Counted from the stretch's first letter, positions 1 through 9,791 are shown. The stretch: DNA of 64,000 nucleotides from Shouchella shacheensis (GCF_001484965.1 NZ_KQ947398.1:1-64000); one strand, 5' to 3'. The notes: a model not told the origin generated them from the sequence alone. Numbers and translations are program-made.

Positions 1-1428
1 GCGAATTTCGGGGTGGATTATCTCGAAAAACATTCACTCTTCAGCGCTGGTGTTTCAGCAACCTTTATCTTTCTGTTTATTCTCTTTGGAAAGTTTCTTG
101 AAGTGTCAGGTGCCGGCCAGTTTTTTATCAATCTAGCGGTGGCCGCTATGGGAAAATACCGCGGGGGGCCGGCAAAAACAGCCATTGTAGGGAGCTCTAT
201 TTTAGGGACGATTTCAGGAAGCGCTGTTGCCAATACCGTCACAACAGGGGCGTTTACCATTCCACTTATGAAAAGAACGGGTTATAAAAACCACTTTTCT
301 GGGGCTGTAGAAGCCGTTGCCTCTACAGGCGGACAAATTGTCCCGCCAATTATGGGTGCCGCGGCGTTTATTATCGCTTCGTACTTAGGGATGCCCTACA
401 TAGATGTTGTGGTGGCAGCCATTATACCAGCTGTCCTGTATTATTTATGTTTATACGTTCAGGTAGATCTCCGTGCAAAGCGCAATCATCTGCATGGGCT
501 GCCAAAAAGTGAATTGCCTGTACTTTGGACGGTATTAAAGAATGGATTCTTATTCTTTATCCCGCTCTTCATCATTATTTTCATGCTTGTTTCTGGATTT
601 TCCCCGATGAGAGCTGGCCTTTTCGCCATTGTTGCCGTTATCGTTGTGGCTATGGTGAAAGCGTCTACACGATTGTCCCCGAAACAACTGATTAAGGCGC
701 TGGATTTAGGGGCAAGAGCTTCCTTGGAAACAGCAGTAGCCTGTGCGGCAGCCGGGGTTATTATCGGGATTATTAGTTTAAGTGGAATTGGATTAACGTT
801 CAGCAGCATGATTATTCAATTTGCTGGAGGAAGTCTCCTGCTAACTCTATTTTTAACGATGGTTACTTCTATTGTTTTAGGGATGGGCCTTCCAACAGTT
901 GCAGCTTATATTGTTCAAGTCCCTTTAACCATTCCGGCTTTAATAGAACTAGGCGTCGCTCCCCTAGCAGCTCATTTGTTTATTTTCTATTTTGCGATCA
1001 TCTCAGCCATTACCCCTCCAGTCGCTCTGGCAGCCTTTGCAGCCGCTGGTATTGCTGGTTCAGAGCCGATGAAAACGGGATTAACAGCTTTGAGGCTCGG
1101 CATTGCGGCGTTCATCGTGCCTTATATGTTTGTGTACGGACCCTCCCTCCTATTAATAGGACAGCCTGGTGATATTGTGACCAGTGTTGCAACTGCTCTT
1201 GTGGGGATTCTGGGTGTCGCTGCGGCGGCTGAAGGCTGGGTGTTCCGACACGCCCTTTGGTATGAACGTGTTTTGCTGTTTGCTGGATCGATCCTCTTGA
1301 TTCAACCGGGCGTATGGCTGGATGTGCTAGGTGTGGCGATGTTAGTTATTGCTTTACTGCTGCAAAAGTTCACGTTCCCTAACAACGCAAAAGGAAAAAG
1401 TGTCGAACAAAATGTTACAGCTCAATAG
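1..1428 (+). CDS. TRAP transporter fused permease (DctQM-type), 5' end outside window
   Basis: Integral membrane permease of a TRAP carboxylate importer. The reading frame is open from base 1, and the first in-frame start (GTG at 13) is unlikely to be real: the paralogue at 6568 has about 190 residues before the matching point, so the gene starts outside the window. The visible 475 residues are a chain of hydrophobic segments. They share with that paralogue the stretches GGPA, FTIPLM, GGQI.PPIMGAAAFI and GMG.PTV.AY, which are typical of the large (DctM) half. The following dehydrogenase starts 8 bases after the stop, so the two are probably co-transcribed. Its binding protein is expected upstream, out of view. 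Confidence 0.9.
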   Translation, partial: ANFGVDYLEKHSLFSAGVSATFIFLFILFGKFLEVSGAGQFFINLAVAAMGKYRGGPAKTAIVGSSILGTISGSAVANTVTTGAFTIPLMKRTGYKNHFSGAVEAVASTGGQIVPPIMGAAAFIIASYLGMPYIDVVVAAIIPAVLYYLCLYVQVDLRAKRNHLHGLPKSELPVLWTVLKNGFLFFIPLFIIIFMLVSGFSPMRAGLFAIVAVIVVAMVKASTRLSPKQLIKALDLGARASLETAVACAAAGVIIGIISLSGIGLTFSSMIIQFAGGSLLLTLFLTMVTSIVLGMGLPTVAAYIVQVPLTIPALIELGVAPLAAHLFIFYFAIISAITPPVALAAFAAAGIAGSEPMKTGLTALRLGIAAFIVPYMFVYGPSLLLIGQPGDIVTSVATALVGILGVAAAAEGWVFRHALWYERVLLFAGSILLIQPGVWLDVLGVAMLVIALLLQKFTFPNNAKGKSVEQNVTAQ

Positions 1429-1435
1429 GAGTGTG

Positions 1436-2287
1436 ATGGAAATGAAAACGATCGCGGTAATAGGCTCAGGTGTGATGGGGAGAGGCATCGCATATGTTTC
1501 CGCCCTGAACGATTATAGGGTTCACGTGAATGATATTCAGGCTGATGCCCTGGAGAAGGCAAAGTCTTATATAGAAAAAGAATTGAAAAAGAGCGCAGAG
1601 AGAGGGTTTATTCAAACGGGAGATGTCGAGCGGTCTCTGGGTAACCTCACATTTTCAACAGATTTACAGGAGAGCGTAAAGGACGCAGATTTGGTGATTG
1701 AAGCTGTACTTGAAAAAATGGATCTAAAAATAAAACTATTTAAGGACTTGGATGCCTTATGTCCAGAACATACGATTTTGGCCACAAACACGTCAACGAT
1801 GAGTCCAACAGAAATCGGTGCTCAAACGTCACGGCCTGATAAAGTCATTGCCATGCATTTCTTCAACCCTGTTCACAAAATGAAGCTGATTGAATTAATT
1901 AAAGGACTCGATACTTCTCAGGAGACAGTTAAGAAGGTACAAGTGGCTGGCGCCAAAATGAAAAAAGAGACGGTGGAAGTCAATGAGTTTCCAGGGTTTG
2001 TAACGAGCAGAATGAACTGCTTGATTGGAAACGAAGCAATGAATCTGTTGATGGAGGGAGTGGCCTCTGCGGAAGATATTGACAAAGCCATGAAGCTAGG
2101 GTTGAACCATCCAATGGGCCCGCTTGAACTTGCGGATCTCGTTGGACTGGATTCTAGACTTAGAAACATGGAGTATCTTCATCAGACATTAGGGGAGAAG
2201 TACCGGCCTTGTCCTCTTTTGAGCAAGTATGTAAAAGCAGGAAGATTGGGAAAGAAAACGGGGTCTGGTTTCTATCAATATGAATAA
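1436..2287 (+). CDS. 3-hydroxyacyl-CoA (3-hydroxybutyryl-CoA) dehydrogenase
   Basis: NAD-dependent oxidation of an (S)-3-hydroxyacyl-CoA to the 3-ketoacyl-CoA. The protein is 283 residues, the normal length for stand-alone HBDH/MmgB proteins. The nucleotide-binding motif GSGVMGRG lies at residues 10-17 and the catalytic histidine in AMHFFNPVHKMK at about 141. The end, GRLGKKTGSGFYQYE, is a family hallmark. I chose ATG 1436 because it aligns with B. subtilis MmgB; ATG 1442, with better spacing from AGGAG at 1427, is the alternative. It sits between a TRAP permease and an acyl-CoA dehydrogenase, so it probably belongs to a catabolic operon. Confidence 0.9.
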   Translation: MEMKTIAVIGSGVMGRGIAYVSALNDYRVHVNDIQADALEKAKSYIEKELKKSAERGFIQTGDVERSLGNLTFSTDLQESVKDADLVIEAVLEKMDLKIKLFKDLDALCPEHTILATNTSTMSPTEIGAQTSRPDKVIAMHFFNPVHKMKLIELIKGLDTSQETVKKVQVAGAKMKKETVEVNEFPGFVTSRMNCLIGNEAMNLLMEGVASAEDIDKAMKLGLNHPMGPLELADLVGLDSRLRNMEYLHQTLGEKYRPCPLLSKYVKAGRLGKKTGSGFYQYE

Positions 2288-2361
2288 AGATCGTTGCTCA
2301 ATCATTAATTGCGTACGGAAGAATTTAGCGATCAATACTACAGAATCGGAGAGTGAAAAGA

Positions 2362-3534
2362 ATGGATTTTAACTTTAGCGAAGACATCGAACTACTAAGA
2401 GAAGGCGTGCGAAAGTTTGTCAAAGAGGAAGTAGAAAATGCAGCGATGGAAATCGAGGAGACAAATGAAATCCCAGAAAGAATTCAAGAAATGACAAAAG
2501 AGATGGGGCTGTTTGGTCTCAGTATCCCTGAGGAATACGGCGGTCTCGGGCTCGATATGGTTGGAAAGTGCGCTATTTATGAAGAGCTTGGCAAAACTCA
2601 TAACGGATATACGACACTTGTAGGCGCTCATACAGGGATTGGGAGCGTGGGTATTGTGGAGCTTGGAACAGAAGAACAGAAACAGAAATATCTGCCGAAA
2701 ATGGCGACAGGCGAATGGATTGGAGCCTTTGCTTTGACAGAGCCGAGTGCGGGATCAAACGCTGCGAATGTAAAAACAACCGCTGTAAAGAAAGGCGATA
2801 ATTACATCATTAACGGCTCCAAACACTATATTACAAATGGCCTGGATGGACATGTGTTCACGGTCATGGCCGTGACTGACCCGGAAAAAGGGGCAAAAGG
2901 CATTACGTCTTTCATCGTGGAGAAGGGTTTTCCAGGGTTTAGAGTGGGGGCTATTGAAGAAAAGATGGGCCTTCGCGGTTCTCACTCTGTGGAATTATTC
3001 TTTGAGGATATGGAAGTGCCTAAAGAGAACGTGTTAGGAGAAGAGGGCCAGGGATATATTAATGCCTTGAAAATCTTAGCGAATGGTAGGGCCGGCCTTG
3101 CTGCCCGTAATCTTGGTTCGTGCGAAAGATTGCTAGAACACTGCATGGACTATGTTTTTGAGAGAGAGCAATTTGGCAAACCGATTTTTGAACAACAAGT
3201 GATTCAACATAAGCTTGCCGACATGGCGATGGAAATTGAAGCTCTCCGCGCTCTGACGTTCCGTGTGGCATGGATGACAGATCAAAACAAGCAGATCATT
3301 AAGGAGGCCGCTATTGCCAAACTATATGGTTCTGAAGTATACAACCGCGTAGCAGACGTAGCCGTGCAGATTCACGGCGGGCTTGGCTATATGAAAGAAT
3401 ACCCGATTGAGCGTTACTACCGTGATGCCAGAATTACAAAAATTTATGAGGGGACTTCTGAAATTCAGCGTAACATTATCGCATCACAATTGGAAAAAGA
3501 AGCTAAAAAAGCCGGTAAAGCAGGGGTGAAATGA
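2362..3534 (+). CDS. Acyl-CoA dehydrogenase
   Basis: FAD enzyme that puts a trans-2,3 double bond into an acyl-CoA. It has 390 residues, standard for short/medium-chain dehydrogenases. FAD and substrate signatures are visible (FALTEPSAGSN near 130, GLRGSHSVELFF near 200). The C-terminal IYEGTSEIQRNIIA near 365 carries the glutamate used as catalytic base in most of the family. Start ATG 2362 follows GGAGAG at 2348; GTG 2353 is an in-frame alternative. The stop overlaps the thiolase start (ATGA), so the two are translationally coupled. The substrate cannot be read from sequence. Confidence 0.92.
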   Translation: MDFNFSEDIELLREGVRKFVKEEVENAAMEIEETNEIPERIQEMTKEMGLFGLSIPEEYGGLGLDMVGKCAIYEELGKTHNGYTTLVGAHTGIGSVGIVELGTEEQKQKYLPKMATGEWIGAFALTEPSAGSNAANVKTTAVKKGDNYIINGSKHYITNGLDGHVFTVMAVTDPEKGAKGITSFIVEKGFPGFRVGAIEEKMGLRGSHSVELFFEDMEVPKENVLGEEGQGYINALKILANGRAGLAARNLGSCERLLEHCMDYVFEREQFGKPIFEQQVIQHKLADMAMEIEALRALTFRVAWMTDQNKQIIKEAAIAKLYGSEVYNRVADVAVQIHGGLGYMKEYPIERYYRDARITKIYEGTSEIQRNIIASQLEKEAKKAGKAGVK

Positions 3535-4727
3535 TGAATAATCCCGTCATTATTGATTCTGTACGGACAGCAATTGGAAAAATGGGCGGCACCTTACAGG
3601 AGGAAGTCGTAGATTTTCTTGGGGCAAGGGTTATCAAAGAAGTTGTAGAAAGAGTAGGTATCGATAAAAAGGAAGTAGACGAAGTCGTGATCGGGCAGGC
3701 AAAACAAAGTGCCGACTCGTCCAATCTCGCCCGCCTTGCCCTCCTGCGGGCCGGCCTTCCAGTCGAGGTGCCTGGTTATACCGTTCACCGGCAATGCGGG
3801 TCTGGTCTCCAGGCCATCAACAGTGCAGATATGCAAATCCGTTTAGGTTTAGCGAATACCATGATTGCGGGCGGGGCGGAGAGCATGAGTACAGCTCCCT
3901 ACTACATTCGCGATGCACGATTCGGGTTTCGAGCTGGGAATGGGTACATTCTTGATCCGAATACGGAGAGTCAGCCCAATTCTCAGCCTATCGAAGTGTA
4001 TGGCAACTTGACGATGGGGCTGACGGCAGAAAATCTGGCAGAAAAGTATTCGATTTCAAGAGAGGAACAAGATGAGTTTTCTTTTCGTAGTCAGGAAAAA
4101 GCAAAGAATGCGATAGAGAAGGGATCTTTTGAAAAAGAAATCGTCCCGTATGAACTAAAGAAAAGAAAAGAAACAATGACCTTTAGTACAGATGAACACC
4201 CGAGGCTTACACCGCTTGAAACGCTAGCAAAGCTCCCGCCAGTATTTAAAGAAGGTGGGACGGTCACAGTAGCGAGTTCAAGTGGGAGAAATGACGCGGC
4301 GTCTGCTCTCTTATTGATGGATGCAAAAAAAGCTGCGGAACAAGGCTTGACCCCAAAAGCGCGCATCATCGCGCAGGCCTCCTCTGGTGTGTCTCCGGAG
4401 ATTATGGGAATCGGGCCGGTGTATTCCACTCAAAAAGCGTTAAAGCAGGCCGATTTACGTCTAGAGGATATTGGCCTTATCGAGTTGAATGAAGCATTTG
4501 CCGCGCAGACCCTTGCTGTTGTAAAGGAATTGAATATGGATGTAAGCAAGCTTAATGTGAATGGAGGCGCCATTGCCCTGGGACACCCGATTGGAGCAAC
4601 AGGAGCTATTCTTATGACAAAGATGCTACACGAGATGGAACGGCGTGGAGAAAAATACGGACTGGTTACCTTGTGCATTGGCGGCGGCCAGGGGATCTCT
4701 ACCATTGTGGAGAACGTGCAAGTGTAA
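3531..4727 (+). CDS. Acetyl-CoA C-acyltransferase (thiolase)
   Basis: Thiolysis or condensation of 3-ketoacyl-CoA with CoA/acetyl-CoA. The 398-residue protein has the complete thiolase triad: nucleophilic Cys in VHRQCGSG at about 89, His in GGAIALGHPIGATG near 350, and Cys in TLCIGGGQG near 383. The start overlaps the preceding stop by four bases. A second ATG at 3534 is also possible. With the two preceding genes it supplies all beta-oxidation steps except hydration; no enoyl-CoA hydratase is present in the window. Confidence 0.93.
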   Translation: MMNNPVIIDSVRTAIGKMGGTLQEEVVDFLGARVIKEVVERVGIDKKEVDEVVIGQAKQSADSSNLARLALLRAGLPVEVPGYTVHRQCGSGLQAINSADMQIRLGLANTMIAGGAESMSTAPYYIRDARFGFRAGNGYILDPNTESQPNSQPIEVYGNLTMGLTAENLAEKYSISREEQDEFSFRSQEKAKNAIEKGSFEKEIVPYELKKRKETMTFSTDEHPRLTPLETLAKLPPVFKEGGTVTVASSSGRNDAASALLLMDAKKAAEQGLTPKARIIAQASSGVSPEIMGIGPVYSTQKALKQADLRLEDIGLIELNEAFAAQTLAVVKELNMDVSKLNVNGGAIALGHPIGATGAILMTKMLHEMERRGEKYGLVTLCIGGGQGISTIVENVQV

Positions 4728-4729
4728 TA

Positions 4730-4756
4730 GGGAGCTTTATTTATTTTAGCTTCCCC
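4730..4756 (+). terminator. Possible weak terminator after thiolase
   Basis: Imperfect inverted repeat (GGGAGCT / AGCTTCCC with one bulged base) three bases after the thiolase stop. No clean T-run follows, so it may only attenuate read-through into the thioesterase gene. Confidence 0.3.
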
Positions 4757-4848
4757 TTGTTAACCTTGTATTGCTCGCCGCTTGCCCAGAAAGATGAAGA
4801 GTTCCGATATTGCTAATCCTGCCTGTGAGAAGAAAAGAGGGAGCCAAG

Positions 4849-5265
4849 GTGACTCATCGCACGGAAAAGAAAAACGTAGTAGAAGCCATATTTTCAGAGA
4901 GTCCATTCTGGAATTTCATGGGATTTGAAATAGAGAGCTTTGAAGAAGGAGCGGTGTGCCTAAAGGTAGAGGTAAGAGAAGAATTGAAGAATGTTATCGG
5001 CACACTGCATGGGGGTGTTTATGCCGCGATGATGGATACGGCCATGGGCATCACCGCTCGTTCCGTTGAAAATACCCCTTTGGCCACCATAAATATGAAC
5101 GTCAACTATCTCCGTCCTGTATCGGAGGGAACCATCTATGCAAAAGGAAGGGTTATTAATAGAAGCAGAAGCTTATTTACCGTACAGGCAGAGGTGATGG
5201 ATGACAAAGACCAATTAGCTGCGCATGCGGTAGGAAGTTTCAAACGGGTGAGGCCGAGGGAGTAG
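4849..5265 (+). CDS. PaaI-family hotdog thioesterase
   Basis: Predicted acyl-CoA thioesterase of the PaaI/YbgC hotdog superfamily, 138 residues from GTG 4849. That start has AGAGGGAG at 4836 with good spacing; an upstream TTG at 4810 gives a longer, less likely N-terminus. The signature GTLHGGVYAAMMDTAMG near 58-74 contains the HGG...D pattern that places the catalytic Asp on the hotdog helix. It follows the beta-oxidation genes by 121 bases. Likely role is release of CoA from pathway intermediates; the actual substrate is unknown. Confidence 0.85.
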   Translation: MTHRTEKKNVVEAIFSESPFWNFMGFEIESFEEGAVCLKVEVREELKNVIGTLHGGVYAAMMDTAMGITARSVENTPLATINMNVNYLRPVSEGTIYAKGRVINRSRSLFTVQAEVMDDKDQLAAHAVGSFKRVRPRE

Positions 5266-5343
5266 AAATGGGCTATTCATTCAATTGATTGTAGAGAAAA
5301 GTGAGGAAGACTGCTTCTTTGTAATAAAGGAGAAATAGAAAAG

Positions 5344-5377
5344 GATGCAGTTAAGGGTAATGAACGACTGCATCTTT
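5344..5377 (+). terminator. Hairpin, probable terminator
   Basis: Perfect 8-bp inverted repeat GATGCAGT / ACTGCATC with a 15-base loop and a short TTT, between the thioesterase and the reductase gene. The short U-tract makes termination modest; it lies 23 bases before the next start, so it could also be a leader hairpin. Confidence 0.4.
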
Positions 5378-5399
5378 CGTAGATAGAGGGAGGTCTAAG

Positions 5400-6320
5400 A
5401 TGAATATTGCAGTAGTTGGAGCAGGCGCAGTTGGAGGGTTTCTTGGGGGAATGCTAGCGAAAAACGATCACAATCTGTCTTTTATTGCAAGAGGGCCTCA
5501 CCTTGCTCAAATGCAAAAAGTAGGTTTAAGACTCGTGACGACAGCGGGAGAAAGCCACATACTTGCCCACTTTTCTCATTCATTTGAATGCTTGAGGGAG
5601 GCAGATCTTATTTTATTTACGGTGAAATCTAATGACACTTACGATACCGCTCAGAAGGTACGGCCTCTTGTAAAAGAAAATGCTTCTATCCTCACCTTTC
5701 AAAATGGAGTGAATAATGAAGAGATACTTTCGAATCTATTTGGACAAGAAAGAGTACTCTCAGGTGCTGCCCACGTTTCCGCGAAAGTGGCAGCTCCCGG
5801 TGTGATAAAACAGGAGGGAACTCATCTGTTTTTTATAGGGGGAGGAGGGAAAACGAACGAGAAGGAGGTGAAACATATTGTTCAAACCTTTCAGCACAGC
5901 GATATCCATACAAAACATAGTGATCGAATGATGGAGAGAAAATGGGAGAAATCGCTTTGGAATGTAACGTTTAATCCGCTTTCCGCTGTAACTGGAGCGG
6001 CAGTTGGTGACATACTAGATGATTCCGATTTGTTTGAGACGGCGCAGATGGTGTTGTATGAAATGGTGCAAATAGCCAGTCAGTTAGACATCGGCATTCG
6101 CAGCAAAGCTATAGATCGTGTGTTTGAAGATGCTTCGCTGGTAAGGCATCATAAAACGTCGATGCTACAGGATAGAGAAAAAGGAAAGCCAATGGAAATC
6201 GAAGCTTTATGTGGTTATTTTGTAAAAAAAGCAAAATCCTTAGGAGTCGAAAGCCCTGTGCTTCATACTCTCTATTCTTTATTGAAAAATATAGAAAAAA
6301 GTGGAGCGTATGATGGATAA
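5400..6320 (+). CDS. 2-dehydropantoate 2-reductase family (ApbA/PanE-like)
   Basis: NADPH-dependent ketone reductase of the ApbA/PanE fold, 306 residues. The N-terminus has the dinucleotide motif GAGAVGGFLG (residues 7-16). LFTVKSNDT near 80 holds the conserved lysine, QNGVNNEE near 102 is the substrate loop, and ERKWEKSLWNVTFNPLSAVTG near 181 matches the C-terminal domain. Strong ribosome site GAGGGAGG at 5387. Several ApbA-like paralogues in Bacillaceae act on substrates other than ketopantoate. The location within a TRAP/acyl-CoA cluster suggests a catabolic rather than pantothenate role, which is inference. Confidence 0.85.
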   Translation: MNIAVVGAGAVGGFLGGMLAKNDHNLSFIARGPHLAQMQKVGLRLVTTAGESHILAHFSHSFECLREADLILFTVKSNDTYDTAQKVRPLVKENASILTFQNGVNNEEILSNLFGQERVLSGAAHVSAKVAAPGVIKQEGTHLFFIGGGGKTNEKEVKHIVQTFQHSDIHTKHSDRMMERKWEKSLWNVTFNPLSAVTGAAVGDILDDSDLFETAQMVLYEMVQIASQLDIGIRSKAIDRVFEDASLVRHHKTSMLQDREKGKPMEIEALCGYFVKKAKSLGVESPVLHTLYSLLKNIEKSGAYDG

Positions 6321-6567
6321 GGCAGAAGAGCTGGTGGATGGTTAATTCAAAACTAAATCATACATTCAAAAACGAATCAATAGAAGAGCTGCTGGATTCA
6401 GAAAAGAGATTCAATAATGTATGTTTTAAAACTGAGAGTTTGGAAAGCGTTTTCATAAGCGCTTATTTTATTTTGGCATAGATCTTGCTTAGCTATTACG
6501 TACAGGGTTGAACGAAACATGCGGGCATTGCTTCTAAAGCAAAACAGCAAAGGAAGGGAGGAGCTAG

Positions 6568-8556
6568 ATGAAGGCGGAAGAAGAAAAAGAAAAAGAGATC
6601 CATTTAGAGGTGAAACAGGAAGAGAGAAGTAATTTGGAAGAAGCGCTTGATCGAAATAATGGCTGGTCAACTGCCTATCGTTCTTGGCGTTTGCTTTTAT
6701 CGGTGGTTTGTATTGGCCTTGCCCTTTATATTTTGTATACAGCGGCGTTCGGGGGAATGCCGGCTTGGCAGCATCGGGCTGTATTTACTTCGATCGCCCT
6801 CTTCTTATGTTTTAGCTTTGTTCCCTATAAGAAGGGGCGGTCGAAGCTGCATCCTCTTTTTGATGGATTACCTTTGGTGCTGTCTGGTGCCCTGGTTCTT
6901 TTCACCTATTTCTCCTATCCAGATATCACTTTTCGAAGCGGAAGTGTGATCACCATCGATAAAGTGATAGGAACGGTGATGATGGGCTTAATTGTTGAAG
7001 GGGTGCGGCGTACCATTGGTATAGCTATGGCAGTTCTAACCTTGTTCTTCATTGTCTATGTGTTTATTGGACCGTGGTTTCCGGGTTTGGCTGGCCATCC
7101 GGGCTACAGCTATGACCGGCTCATTGACACCATGTTCATTTCAACAAACGGGATATTTTCGGACCCTATTTATATCGCTTCGACAGTGTTAATTTTGTTT
7201 TTGCTGTTTGCTTCCATATTGCTGCGGACGGGGGCTGGTCAGTTTTTTATTGATTTTGCCTTTTCATTAACAGGGAGGATTCGCGGAGGTCCTGCTTTAG
7301 CGTCGGTTCTTTCCAGTGGCATGATGGGAACGGTAACAGGAAACGGTGTGGCAAATGCTACCATGACAGGACCCTTTACGATTCCGCTCATGCGTACGGT
7401 CGGATATTCAAAAAATTTTTCCGGCGGAGTCGAAGCGGTGGCGTCACAGGGAGGGCAGATTATGCCTCCGATCATGGGCGCAGCGGCTTTTATTATGGCT
7501 GAGTATACCGGCATCCCCTTTATTCAGATAGCAGGTTATGCCCTGATCCCTGCTGTATTATATTTCTTTACTGCAAGTGTGATGATCTATTTACAAGCGC
7601 GAAAGCAAGGGTTAGAAGGAATGCCAAGGCATAAGCTTCCTCGTTTTGGTGAAGTGGTCTTAAAAAGAGGCTATTTGATGCTGCCCCTTATTCTTATTGT
7701 GGCTTTGATGATACAGGGGTACAGCCCAATGCGCGCTGGAATGTGGGCGATTATTTCGCTACTTGCCATTAGCTTGCTGCGAAAAGAAACAAGGCTGTCC
7801 GTTTTGAAAATGCTGGGAGCCATTGAAAAAGGCATTCAAAATTCGATCGCTACCGTCATGGCATGTGCAGGTGCAGGGATTATTACCGGAGCTGTTATTA
7901 TGACAGGTCTTGGGACGAGATTCTCCCGCTTGGCTATAGATTTATCTGGCGGTGAGTTATTGCCGATGCTGCTGTTAATCATGGTCGCTTCTATTATTCT
8001 GGGGATGGGGATGCCTACCGTATCCGCGTACGTCATCTTGGCGACTGTCGCGGTGGGAGGCTTAATAGAATTGGGAGTATCTGTTATATCCGCCCATTTA
8101 TTTGTGTTTTATTTTGGGATTTTTTCTGGAATCACACCTCCCGTGGCGATCACTTCGTATATTACAGCCGGAATAGCAGGAGGAGGGCCGATGCAGACTT
8201 CCTTTTACTCTTTACGGATAGGAATTGCAGGCTTTTTGCTCCCTTATATGTTTATTTATAACCCCACGATCTTACTTGAAGGCAGTGTACCTGCGGTTAT
8301 TTTAGGGGTGACCACATCAACTATTGGCCTTGTATCCTTTGCCTGCTTTCTCCAAGGCCACGCGGTCACAGCAGCGAGCATTTGGCAGCGAATCTTGTTT
8401 TTATTGTCTGCCATTTTGCTTGTTACCTTTGACCCCCTCACAGATGCGCTAGGGGTCGCCATATTTATCAGCGTTTGCTTGATGCAGTGGTATAAGCGCA
8501 GGTCTCAATCAATCGCGCATTTAGAAGAGAGGGGAGAGGCAAGCGGAAAATCTTAA
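6568..8556 (+). CDS. TRAP transporter fused 4TM/12TM permease
   Basis: Complete fused DctQM permease of 662 residues. An acidic, Lys/Glu-rich cytoplasmic N-terminus (about 40 residues) is followed by the small 4-TM DctQ-like part and then the large DctM part. The latter has GGPALASVLSSGMMGTVTG (around 242), GGQIMPPIMGAAAFIMAEYTG (around 297) and GMGMPTVSAYV. It is a clear paralogue of the partial permease at the window start. Ribosome site GGGAGG at about 6556. The matching binding lipoprotein follows 155 bases downstream, so together they form a full TRAP importer. Confidence 0.93.
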   Translation: MKAEEEKEKEIHLEVKQEERSNLEEALDRNNGWSTAYRSWRLLLSVVCIGLALYILYTAAFGGMPAWQHRAVFTSIALFLCFSFVPYKKGRSKLHPLFDGLPLVLSGALVLFTYFSYPDITFRSGSVITIDKVIGTVMMGLIVEGVRRTIGIAMAVLTLFFIVYVFIGPWFPGLAGHPGYSYDRLIDTMFISTNGIFSDPIYIASTVLILFLLFASILLRTGAGQFFIDFAFSLTGRIRGGPALASVLSSGMMGTVTGNGVANATMTGPFTIPLMRTVGYSKNFSGGVEAVASQGGQIMPPIMGAAAFIMAEYTGIPFIQIAGYALIPAVLYFFTASVMIYLQARKQGLEGMPRHKLPRFGEVVLKRGYLMLPLILIVALMIQGYSPMRAGMWAIISLLAISLLRKETRLSVLKMLGAIEKGIQNSIATVMACAGAGIITGAVIMTGLGTRFSRLAIDLSGGELLPMLLLIMVASIILGMGMPTVSAYVILATVAVGGLIELGVSVISAHLFVFYFGIFSGITPPVAITSYITAGIAGGGPMQTSFYSLRIGIAGFLLPYMFIYNPTILLEGSVPAVILGVTTSTIGLVSFACFLQGHAVTAASIWQRILFLLSAILLVTFDPLTDALGVAIFISVCLMQWYKRRSQSIAHLEERGEASGKS

Positions 8557-8711
8557 GCGTAGTGAGAGGCGGCCGCATGGGGGTATGCGCATGAGGATGA
8601 GAGGTGTAAATAGGGATTGTGGAAAAGAGATTAAGGTAGCAACAGCCAATTTGGTAGGATGCTCTATTTGAACGGACGAGAAACTCAATATGATAGGGAA
8701 AGAGGGATAAG

Positions 8712-9725
8712 ATGAAAAAATGGGGACTAACAGTAGGGACAGCCGGACTTTTGGCCTTGGCAGGGTGTGGGGGTGAAGGGGCAGGAGGGGATGCGAATGA
8801 TGACTTAATGCACTCTCACATCTCGGGCCCAACGGCTTCTGGCTGGTATCCACTTTCAACGTTAATGACAGATATTTGGATGGATGATATTGAAGGAGCC
8901 AATATCACCGTAGTCGAAGGTGGGGCTATCGGCAACATACGAGACGTGAACAACGGAGAAATGTTAACGGGCATGGCGTTTGCTTCCGATTTCGCGGATG
9001 CTGTAGCAGGAAGGGGCTCTTTTGAAGATGACCCTCAGGAAAACGTCATGGGAATTGCTGTTCTGTACCCAACGTTGTGGAATTTCGCCGTGTTAGACTC
9101 TAGTCCGTATGAGTCAATCGAAGACGCGTTAGAAAATGGAGCTGACATTATCCCTGGGGAAGCAAGCGATGCAAGTGCTCAAACAGCAGAGAGGGTATTC
9201 GAAGCGATGGGGTATACTCTGGAAGATATTGAAGCGAACGGTGGCAGCGTAACCTATAACGGGTACGGAGATGCCAACAATCAAATGAGAGATGGCCTCA
9301 TCGATATGGTTGTTCAAGGAGGATCTCCTTACGTTACTGGGCTCAGTGAATTAGACGCAACCAATCCGATTCGACCGCTTTCTATACCAGAAGAGGCATT
9401 GGAAAAGTTAGAGGAGGCCGGTTTTGGATACACCGTTGATTTGGCCATCCCAAGTGGCTCGTACGCCAACCAAGAGGAAGATGTACTGACCGTCACCACC
9501 ATGGCTATGCTCGTTGTGAATGCAGATATGAATGAAGAAACCGTCTATCAACTGACGAAATCTTTTTGGGAAAATGTAGAGCGATTTCAAGAAGAACAGC
9601 CGAACCGCGGAAACTATTTTGATCCCGAAATTGGGTACAATGAATTAGTCGACCCTGAAGAAAACATCCACCCGGGGGCAAAGCGCTACTATGAGGAGAT
9701 TGGGGTGGTAGAGGAGGAGGGGTAG
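8712..9725 (+). CDS. TAXI family TRAP transporter solute-binding lipoprotein
   Basis: Extracytoplasmic substrate-binding subunit, 337 residues. The signal sequence ends in the lipobox LALAGC with Cys at 19, followed by a Gly-rich linker, so it is membrane-anchored after lipidation. The body fits the TAXI branch (HISGPTASGWYPLSTLMTDI at about 35, then GGAIGNIRDVNNGE). The family pairs with fused TRAP permeases, agreeing with the gene directly upstream. The protein is strongly acidic, as often seen for exported proteins of salt- or alkali-tolerant bacilli. The substrate is unknown; the acyl-CoA genes nearby suggest a carboxylate. Confidence 0.92.
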   Translation: MKKWGLTVGTAGLLALAGCGGEGAGGDANDDLMHSHISGPTASGWYPLSTLMTDIWMDDIEGANITVVEGGAIGNIRDVNNGEMLTGMAFASDFADAVAGRGSFEDDPQENVMGIAVLYPTLWNFAVLDSSPYESIEDALENGADIIPGEASDASAQTAERVFEAMGYTLEDIEANGGSVTYNGYGDANNQMRDGLIDMVVQGGSPYVTGLSELDATNPIRPLSIPEEALEKLEEAGFGYTVDLAIPSGSYANQEEDVLTVTTMAMLVVNADMNEETVYQLTKSFWENVERFQEEQPNRGNYFDPEIGYNELVDPEENIHPGAKRYYEEIGVVEEEG

Positions 9726-9791
9726 GGCTGCCTAAATTCTCCCTATCGCAACCTAGCGTCGTCTGCTTACTGGTCGGGCAGGCAGCACTAA

